Positions 54,838 through 64,000 of a stretch of 64,000 nt of DNA are shown here, piece after piece. The first letter of the stretch is position 1; every line of letters begins with the position of its first letter. The translations under genes were made by a program, and so were the position numbers. Source of the DNA: Struthio camelus (lineage: Eukaryota > Chordata > Aves > Struthioniformes > Struthionidae); NCBI RefSeq assembly GCF_040807025.1, contig NC_090944.1, forward strand, positions 2,818,068 to 2,882,067, in the 5' to 3' direction. The notes under the pieces were generated by a model, which was not told where the DNA came from, searched no databases, and was given only the letters and a program-made list of their open reading frames with translations.

Positions 54838-56864
54838 GTAAGGAATCTGCCAGCCAACAAACCCCAGGGAAAACCCGTGGCTGGGGCTGGAGCCCTGCTT
54901 CCCCACTCTTCTACTGGTTCTCCATGGCCCAGCTCAGCACAGCCATGTGCCTGGGACCCCCAACCAGACTGGCATGGCCAGAGATCCCAAGACTGGAGGC
55001 ATCAAATGCTGTCTTCCGCTTCCCCACAGGTTGTGGAGCTGCCCTTGCAGGGTGCTTCAGTTCCCATCTGTTCAGTTCCCTGCAGCTCCTCACCTCTCTG
55101 TGTCTGTCTAGACGAGGAGTTCAAATTGCTAGCTAGTGCCTGGTATGGGGAAGGGGGCAGACCAATGCAGCCAGCCCTAATGCAGCCCCAGGGGCAGGGG
55201 TTAGCCTAGGTCAGGACGTCCACAGGCCCTTGGCTGGAGGGGAGAGTTTCCCAGTCTGGCTGGGGCTCTGGGCAAGGAAGGGCCCTGGCACCAGGCGGAT
55301 CACTGGGAGAGACTTGGTAAAGGCAGGTAGGACAGAGCAGGCAGCAGACAGTGAACTAGAGAGTTCTCCTTCCCATTCCTGTCCTCTCCACCTCTGCCCT
55401 CCGATGCTCAGCCCCTCTAGGAGTCCTTTAGACAGAAGGAAGACATTGCGTTCCTCAGCATCCATGCTAGGCCAATTTTACCCAGCTAGACTGTGTCCTT
55501 GGGCCCCTTTTGCCCGTCCCCGGGGGCTGGGATGCAGAGGCCGTATTTGCATCCTCGTGGGAATCTCTTGCACTCCTGTGCTCAGTCGACTAGTGTTTGG
55601 CTCCAAAGCACAATGAAAGTGGAGACAATTTCCTCTGATCTCCGAGGGCCGTAGCTTGGATGTGAAGAGCAGGGCAGGCAGCTGCAGGAAAGCTGAAGCC
55701 AGAGAAAGCTCTAGTTGCTGAAGCAGCCTGGAAAAAACAGAGGTTTATCTGCAATGCAGCCAGGGGCAGCCATGCTCAGTAGTGCCCCGTGTGCTGGAGT
55801 TGAGACATTCCTCCGGAGGGGCTGAAGGGAGGATTTCAATAGCCTTGAAAACACCAATGCACCCTTCCCTGTGGGGAAAATGGAGCAGGAAGGGCTATGG
55901 CTCTGGTCGCTCTGTTTTGGCAGGGATAAACGTGAGCTCCAGTCAAGTTACACATGGACACATCAGCCCATGTATGTCTTCACCCGTGCACTGGAGAGCA
56001 CCTGCGTGAGTGCCTGTGTCTGTAGGAAGATGCTGTATTTCAGCAAGGTTCTGCTGATGTATCATCCTCGGGATTTAACGCAGCTCCCCCCTCTTTGCCA
56101 GGAGTTTCAGCATGTAACACGAGCTGACGGTGTGGCCTGTTAGCTCTGAAGAGCATCCCTGTGTTGCTTGGACAAGTGCTAGGTGCTATAGAGGAACAGC
56201 ACAGAGAAAGCCCCCCCCGCCCTCCCCCGCAACAGGAGCAGACTGGAGGGTGCTGGCACTGAAGATGGCAGGAATCTCGCAGTTCCACAGGAGTCCCTGG
56301 CACTTGCAGCCATGTGATGTGATTGTGGCCACAGGGCTGCCTTTCTCTGCCACTGTCTTCCAGTCCTCTTCTAGCCCGTCCACACTGCAGCTGCTTCCAG
56401 TTCAAGGAAACTGGCGTCTGCTTTTCCTCTGCCAACTCCCACGGGAGCTGGTTTATCTATCAGCACAATTCCCAAGCGAACCGAGTGTGGCTGGGAAACC
56501 CCAGTTGCCTGCACACCAAAGGCAATGCTGGGAATATCTTACAGGCTCCAAACTTGCTGGAGTCCTAGGAAAGGCAGTGATGCCCGATGAAGTGACTGGG
56601 ACACAAGAGCAGGTAGAGCCTTTGGAGCTGACTTCTGAAGGCAGGGGAAAATTGTCCTGTGTTTCCAGGAGGGTGGCCCGGTTGGGTAAGGTGGGGAAAT
56701 GAGGAAAAGAGCTGGCTTCAGACTGTTTTGCAGGGCCAACAGACCCGCATTGTAACCACAAATGTACCTGAGACTAAGGCTGTGCTGTCTCCTAGAGCCT
56801 TTGGCTTGGGCCATGCAGCAGTTCAGAGTAGATGAAGGTAAAAGTCCCTTTGTTGCTCCTCTGA

Positions 56865-57257
<393 letters not shown>

Positions 57258-57446
57258 TAGGCCCCAGGGCTGGTTTTGGAGAGGGGGGTTCTGTGATGCA
57301 GCTAGGAAGGGTTTCCCCATGGGGAGGGCCAGATGATGCCAGTGCTGCTGTTATGTGCTGTGCTCTGTCTCTGCCTCTGTGTCTCTCTTGCTGGCTGCTT
57401 GACCTACTGTGTGTGTCTGTCTGTGCTGCCTGGCCTGGTTGCCCAG

Positions 57447-57545
57447 CTTTGAGCTGCGGGTCATTATCTGGAACACGGATGAGGTGGTTTTGGAAGATGA
57501 TGCTTTCCTGGTGGGAGAGAAGATGTCTGACATCTATGTCAGGGG
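57447..57545 (+). CDS. OTOF: OTOF first C2F exon, downstream duplicate (37b)
   Basis: Encodes '[20 protein letters not shown]' and '[13 protein letters not shown]' between gcccag and |gtaatg. It joins in phase with the exon at 54716-54837 and with 59408. Its sequence ('[13 protein letters not shown]', 'VRG') is closer to mammalian otoferlin as I recall it than the upstream copy is. It is probably the constitutive or functional version. Confidence 0.85.
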
Positions 57546-57921
57546 GTAATGGCCGAGGTCTTGCTGCTTGCTCCCTTCTGCCCCTCTCCCCTTGGACAGG
57601 ACCTGAGTGCGGGCTGTTCCTCTACTCGTCTGTGCCTCAGGTCTGCTTCCCAACATTCATAGCTCCTGGCAGGCACAGTGCTTCCGTCCCCCTTGGCTCT
57701 GGTCTTGGTGTCCCCAGTTGGCTCTTCAGCCCAACACGCCTCCACTTCCAGCATCTGGATCCAAATTCCAGGTAGCTTCCTGGTGGTGACCCTCTCTCTG
57801 CTTCTCTCTCATCCACCGCTTCCAAAACTCCCCTGTTTTAGAGACAAGAGAACCCACACCTTCACATACCAATTCTTTACAAGACATTTCTCTCCTGAGC
57901 TGCCAGGATACAGCTAAATCT

Positions 57922-57935
57922 GGGGGGGGGGGGGG
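57922..57935. repeat. G14 homopolymer run in intron
   Basis: Fourteen consecutive G on the + strand in the intron between the C2F exons. It matters mainly as a site where assembly errors are expected. Confidence 0.9.
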
Positions 57936-59237
57936 CGTGGGTGGAGAAGGTTATTTGATCTCAGACCCCACTGACCCTCCCCATATTCAGCATGGGGCAG
58001 ATGGTACCTGTGGACCATCTCTGAGTGAGCCCTGGCCCACGACTTACCTTAACGTGCTTGTGAGTCCCTTTTCTCCTGTCCTCATATAGCAGGGCTCTGA
58101 GACTGGCCCTCAGCATGGGCTCCGCCAAATTTGGTCCCCAGATTTCCCTTTCCCGTCCCTGCGGAGCTGCCTGAACTGTCCTGCTTCAGCAAGAGAGGAT
58201 TTGGATTTCCCAGATCCTTTCATTCATTTTAAATTGACACGCACAGGTTAAGATGCAACTAGATCATAGCGCAATGTGCAGCAGGCAAGAAAACAAGCTT
58301 TCTCCAAAGGCTTAAACCCTATGTCATGGCAAAGAGGCATGAGGAGGAAGGTCAGATTAGTGTAGCAGAATCTAAGGCTGATGGCTGACATCACAGCATG
58401 CAGTGACTTCCCACAGCTCTGCTAAACTGCTCACTGCTTCCCAAAAGCTACCCTGAGCTTTTGGGCCAGGTCTCCTTGTCTTGCACCTCATGCTGCTCTT
58501 AGAGAACGTGTTCCATTTTCTATGTCTGGTCCTGTTTGCAGAGTGCAGTGGAGGGTTGTTTAGGGCAGTGCCTGCCTCGGCATTCCCAGTGCCATGCTGC
58601 ACAGAGGGCAGGTGCCCTTGGAGCGATGAACTTTAACATGCTGGCAGGACCCATGCTCTCTCCATCCTTCATGCCGTTGCTGCATACTGGCAGGCGTGTG
58701 AAATTTGTGTCTGTGTACATGTGCGTGAGGGGGACAAGGTCTTGTCACTGTCTGTTTCAAGGCCGGTAAGTAGGTGGTTTATGCATGGGTGGCTTTTCTG
58801 CCATGACTCTGAATCTGAAACGTGAGAGGCCTTCCCTTTGTGCTTGGGGTGGGATTGCTTGCCCTGTGTGTTTTGCAGGGCAGAGCGGGAGTGTCAGCAT
58901 GCTCAGAGGCCAGGGGAACAACCCTGTACTAAGTGTCTAAGCACGGACCCATGTCCCTGCTGGCTGCAGCCCCTCAGGACCAAGAGACTCACACAAATCT
59001 GAGAGTTCCCTGAGGAACAGAGGTGTCCTGTCATGTCGAAGAAGCTGAGGAACATTCATAATGCTCCTTCCAGCAAGCTCTGCTCCAGACTTCCCAGCAG
59101 TGCTGCCTGCTCCTTTCCATCTCTTGAACATCCCCCTGCCCAGAGCAAGACCCCGATAACCAGCTTGCGTGTTGCTCCCTCAATCAGCCTGTTCCCTCTA
59201 GGGCCCTCATGCCCATGTTGTCTCTTGGCGAGGCTGA

Positions 59238-60686
<1,449 letters not shown>

Positions 60687-60985
60687 GTAAGTAGGAGACG
60701 CCTCTCCCCCAGCAGATGCCTGGATTTGTGGGAGATGCTGCGTCGGGTGGTTCCCGGGGAGGTAGCCAGGCAGGGGAAGGTTAGAAAGGGGTCACTTATC
60801 TGGGGATGTAGGAATGAGGGCTGCGGGCAGGGTAAAAGGGGCAGAGTCACCTCTCCTGGTTCATTCCAGTGCCCTCTATTTACTTCCCTGCCTTTCCTTA
60901 GTCTCTTCCTTCTCTCCCTCCCTTCCTAGCTCCATCCCCCTTTCCCAGCCTCCCACCTCTTCTTCCTCCCCTCTGGTACCCGTTG

Positions 60986-61434
60986 CCAGGACATCAGCTT
61001 CATCAGGACCCCCTCCCCCACCCCCCCCACTCAAGTCCCTGCACTCCTTCTGGCACAAATTCTGCTGGCTCCTCTTGGAAACCCTCCTGATCCTCAAGGT
61101 CAGGCTCTTTCACTGCGTGAAGGGTTATCCAAGGAAGGAGATCGTGAGCTCTCTGACAGTGCCCCTCTCCATTGCCAGCTGGGCTTGTAAAAGGAAAGTC
61201 AAGGCTGTGCCAGGGTGCGAGCAGACTGCGGTGAGCCGGGGAGGATCATGCACTTGGGCAGCCACAGGAAAGCCACATCTGGGTGGGGATGGTTGCTGTG
61301 GCCCCAACCCCGAGAGAGCCTGCTGCACCCTGGAGTGGCTGGATGGGACACAATGCTGCCGCCGCATTGGCTCACATGTTGGTTGTATTGCTTGTTGTGC
61401 CTGCCCTCCCTTTCTGTGGCCATGGCATTCATGA
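60986..61434 (+). CDS. OTOF: Candidate alternative terminal exon of OTOF (decayed or alternative)
   Basis: After gttgccag the frame reads '[20 protein letters not shown]', then '[16 protein letters not shown]', and stays open to a TGA ending at 61434. The 'LKS....WH..CWLLL..LL.L' pattern resembles the 'NPLKS..YF.WHTYRWLLLKLLL' start of an otoferlin membrane anchor. The N-terminal RPDTSF part is replaced by a proline run, and the hydrophobic stretch is short and followed by charged residues. Mammalian OTOF is known to use two alternative last coding exons, so this could be the remnant of the second one. Without transcript data it remains a suggestion. Confidence 0.35.
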
Positions 61435-61456
61435 CAGATGCTTGCTTCCCCAACAG

Positions 61457-61637
61457 CCGCCCAGACACATCCTTCATGAGGTTCCTCAACCCCCTCAAGT
61501 CCATCAAATACCTCACCTGCACCCGCTACAAGTGGCTCATCATCAAAATAGTGTTGGCCCTGCTGCTCCTCATCCTGCTGGCCCTCTTCCTTTACAGCAT
61601 GCCAGGCTACGTGGTCAAGAAGCTCGTGGGAGCGTGA
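61457..61637 (+). CDS. OTOF: OTOF last coding exon: C-terminal membrane anchor
   Basis: After caacag the exon encodes '[20 protein letters not shown]', then '[20 protein letters not shown]' continuing to a hydrophobic helix of about 22 residues, and ends '[14 protein letters not shown]' with TGA at 61635-61637. The single helix close to the C-terminus anchors ferlins in vesicle or plasma membrane with the C2 domains in the cytosol. The last residues match otoferlin closely. Confidence 0.93.
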
Positions 61638-62710
61638 GGCAAAGGGGCCTCCCCCACACGCCTAGCCCAGCGCCACCGCCTGCCCCAGCCCCATGCCCTT
61701 CTCCTCGCCTCTGCCTTGCAGCAACCTTGAGGGACATCTCCTCCCTGCTGCTGTGCCTCCTATTTTGCGTTTCTGCTTTGTGGATCCCTTTCTTGGCTTT
61801 ACTCTCAGAGCAGTGGGGTTGGAGAAGGCCTCTGTTCCCCAGGCTGTCCTGTGTCCCTCACCTGGGCTGGCAGAGATGCGTGGCTGGCTACTCTGGGTCA
61901 CCCGTGCTGTGGGTCCCAGATGCCTTGACCCACTGGGGGCAGAGGTCGGTGCCCCGTCTGGGCAGCTCAGCTCCTCTGCCCCAGCAGAAAGCAGAGGGAG
62001 CACTAGGGTTGCGTTGCTGGAGCTGTGGGAATGCTGCCTAAATGCTTGTTCACAGGACACGTTAAAAGCAGTCATGAACCAGTGACGTGGGGCAGAGCAG
62101 CCAGGGCTTGCTGGGAGCACGCCAGCCCCTCGGGCTTGGGGACAAGGCACAGAGCAGCCCCAAAGCCTGGCCTCCATGCCAGCACTGCCGCTGCCCCCCT
62201 CCTAGCCCTGAAGGTCACTGCCCCTGACTGCAGGGGCTGATGCCACCACAGGGCACGCCAGCCACCCTGCCCCAACAGCAGTTGAGACTTGGCAGAGCCC
62301 TTGGGCTCTGCAAGGGGCAGACTGGGCTGCCCCATCCCCAGGAAGGCAGATTTCCAGCAGCTCAAGCATCTTTCTAAGGCCACTGAAAGCAGCAGTGGTG
62401 GTGGGACTTGCCTGAAGGCTCCCATGGAGCCACGTTCTCTGGTGCAGTGTGAGCTCAGCGTGGTCTGCTGGTTTACCTATTTATTTTGTACTGACCACTA
62501 CTTCTTGGGGCTGGGGCTTTTCTTGCTGTGTATATTGGGGGAGGGAGGGAAGGTCTCTTTCTTCAGCCCACTGCAATATAAAGCTGTTGAAGATCCACCT
62601 TTCTCAGCTTCAAGTGTGCAAGACCCTTACTCACTACCTGGGGAGCTCTTGGGGTTGTTTTTAGGATGATGATGTTGTGGTTTGTCAATAAAAGTTGGTT
62701 TAAGCTCTTC
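61638..62710 (+). other. OTOF: OTOF 3' untranslated region
   Basis: About 1.07 kb from the stop codon to the expected cleavage site after the AATAAA at 62687. No second gene is apparent in it. Cleavage position is estimated from the usual 10-30 bp spacing. Confidence 0.7.
62687..62692 (+). terminator. OTOF: Polyadenylation signal AATAAA
   Basis: A canonical AATAAA in 'tttgtcaataaaagttggtt', the only good signal in the kilobase after the stop codon, and correctly oriented for the gene. Confidence 0.8.
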
Positions 62711-62869
62711 CAGAAGAGCTGCTGCCTGCCACTGCCCTCTGTTACCCAGCCACACGTGCCCTGGGGGTTCACTTCCAGCCCCGAGCACAGATTGGACCCC
62801 CCAGGGCGGAGACCCTTTGCCCACTAGGCTGTGGACATATATACCAAATGCCACCATAGACTCGAGAAT

Positions 62870-63535
62870 AGTTTATGTGGTCAGGGACCTGTGCCGATCT
62901 TCGAGTGCAACCGCGCTGCTTGAAGCTTGGCCAGCTGGAGCAGCTTGCTCATGGTCATGTCCAGTCAAGTTTGTATTCTCTACAAGAATGGAGACGCCAC
63001 GGACTCTCTGGGGAACTCATTGCAGTGTTTAACCACCCTCACAGTAAAGAAGTATTTTCTGATCTTTAAGTGCAATTTCCTGTATTTCAGTTTGTGCCAC
63101 TTGCCACTTGTCCTGTCATTCAGCATCACTGAGAGGAGTCTTGCTCTCTCTTCTTTACTCCCCCTCCCCAATCACATACTAAGATGATCCCCCAGAGGCT
63201 TCTCCTCTCCAGGCTAAACAGTCCCAGCTCTCTCAGGCTCTCCTTGTCTGACAGATGCTCCAGTGCCTTAATCATCTTCGTTGCCCTTTGCTGGATTCAC
63301 TACAGGAGCTCCGTGTGTCTCTTGTACTGGGGAGTGCAGAACTGGACACAGTACTCCAGGTGTGTCCTCAGCAGTGCTGTGTGGAGGGGAAGGACCACCT
63401 CCGTCGACCTGCTGGTAAAGCTCTTCCTAATGCAGCTCATGATGCTGTTGGCCTTTCCAGCTTTGGAGTCGATTGGCCCCAGCCTGTATTGGTGCATGGA
63501 GTTGTTCCTGCCTGGCTGCAGAACTTGGCATTTCC
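62870..63535 (-). mobile_element. CR1 LINE, minus orientation, downstream of OTOF
   Basis: The + strand 'accctcacagtaaagaagta', 'cagtttgtgccacttgccac' and 'gaactggacacagtactcca' are reverse-complement CR1 3'UTR/pol sequence. The minus frame near 63500 carries 'MHQYRLGPIDSKAGKANSIM'. Its left edge is diverged and approximate. Confidence 0.88.
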
Positions 63536-63817
63536 TTCTGCCCCACCCTGGGCTTGGAGTATGTGCAAAGCTGAGGGTGCTGCTCTAGTGGTGGCTGCAA
63601 GGCCTGGATCACCCTCCAGCAAAGCAGACCAGGGATGCTGCTCCTCGGTGCCCTCCAGTGCTTGGCCTTGCAGCCAGGGTTTGGGTGAGAGGAGCGTCAG
63701 GTGGGGCCTGGGGGTGCCCTGGCAGACCAGGTGTGTGGAAGTGATGTCACCATGGCATCACAATGCCGGGGTCTTTCTGGAGGTGGGGCTGGGGGAAGTG
63801 CCGCTGTCACTTTGCCT

Positions 63818-63859
63818 GCGAGCGAGCGAGCGAGCGAGTGTGCGAGCGAGTGCGCGAGC
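63818..63859. repeat. (GAGC)n simple repeat in GC-rich sequence
   Basis: A run of 'gcgagcgagcgagcgagcga' with imperfect extension. It lies in CpG-bearing sequence that continues to the window edge, and a possible splice donor ('cagcggggtaagag', around 63900) follows. This could be the 5' end of a neighbouring gene, but no coding sequence is visible. Confidence 0.75.
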
Positions 63860-64000
63860 AGGTGGAGAGCGTGGTGTTGAGCTGGGGTGAAGGAGCGAGG
63901 CAGCGGGGTAAGAGCTGGCTCCTTCCATCTCTCTGCAGTCTCTCCTCCCCTCGGGGCGCTCTCCCTGGCTTTGTCGCCCCCCCCAGCACCCACCACCCGC

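Overview
The window looks like vertebrate, almost certainly avian, nuclear DNA. Several minus-oriented CR1 LINE copies end in the typical bird CR1 3' tail. A multi-exon gene with GT-AG introns runs along the + strand, and long GC-rich tandem repeats fill the left quarter. I see no bacterial-type genes and no RNA genes.

Left part (1-14.3 kb). Positions 3-791 carry the C-terminal part of an interferon-induced very large GTPase (GVIN)-like gene, broken by in-frame stops and an internal deletion. A G-rich minisatellite (1990-3127) sits between 69-bp direct repeats (1931-1999 and 3128-3196). A much larger copy of the same minisatellite in the opposite orientation fills 6036-13075. Its units are mostly 21 and 30 bp, both multiples of three, so it produces long, low-complexity and probably meaningless open frames on both strands. 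Between and beside the arrays are three copies of a roughly 270-bp module, a cluster of promoter-like motifs including a perfect heat-shock element (4003-4117), and a short TATA-driven element ending in a CR1 3' tail (13798-14256).

Main part (14.3-62.7 kb). This is one gene on the + strand whose exons match otoferlin (OTOF), the type II ferlin that acts as calcium sensor for vesicle fusion at hair-cell ribbon synapses. About 41 exons can be placed, from the 'SVFSAMKLGK' linker through C2B, FerI, C2C, FerA, FerB, C2D, the C2de region, a Lys/Glu-rich linker, C2E, C2F and the C-terminal membrane anchor, followed by a 3'UTR and an AATAAA signal at 62687. Exons for C2A are not in the window.

Read literally, the gene cannot make a full-length protein. 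It has three clear in-frame TGA codons, several frame breaks, a damaged splice acceptor, three GC splice donors and a lost calcium-ligand aspartate in C2D. It is therefore either a decaying OTOF copy or paralogue, or a poorly polished assembly of the real gene. The conserved exons and intact splice sites between the lesions argue for a recent event. A tandem duplication of the first C2F exon and a second candidate terminal exon suggest alternative protein ends.

Right end (62.7-64 kb): another CR1 copy, a GAGC-type simple repeat and GC-rich sequence that could be the start of a neighbouring gene.
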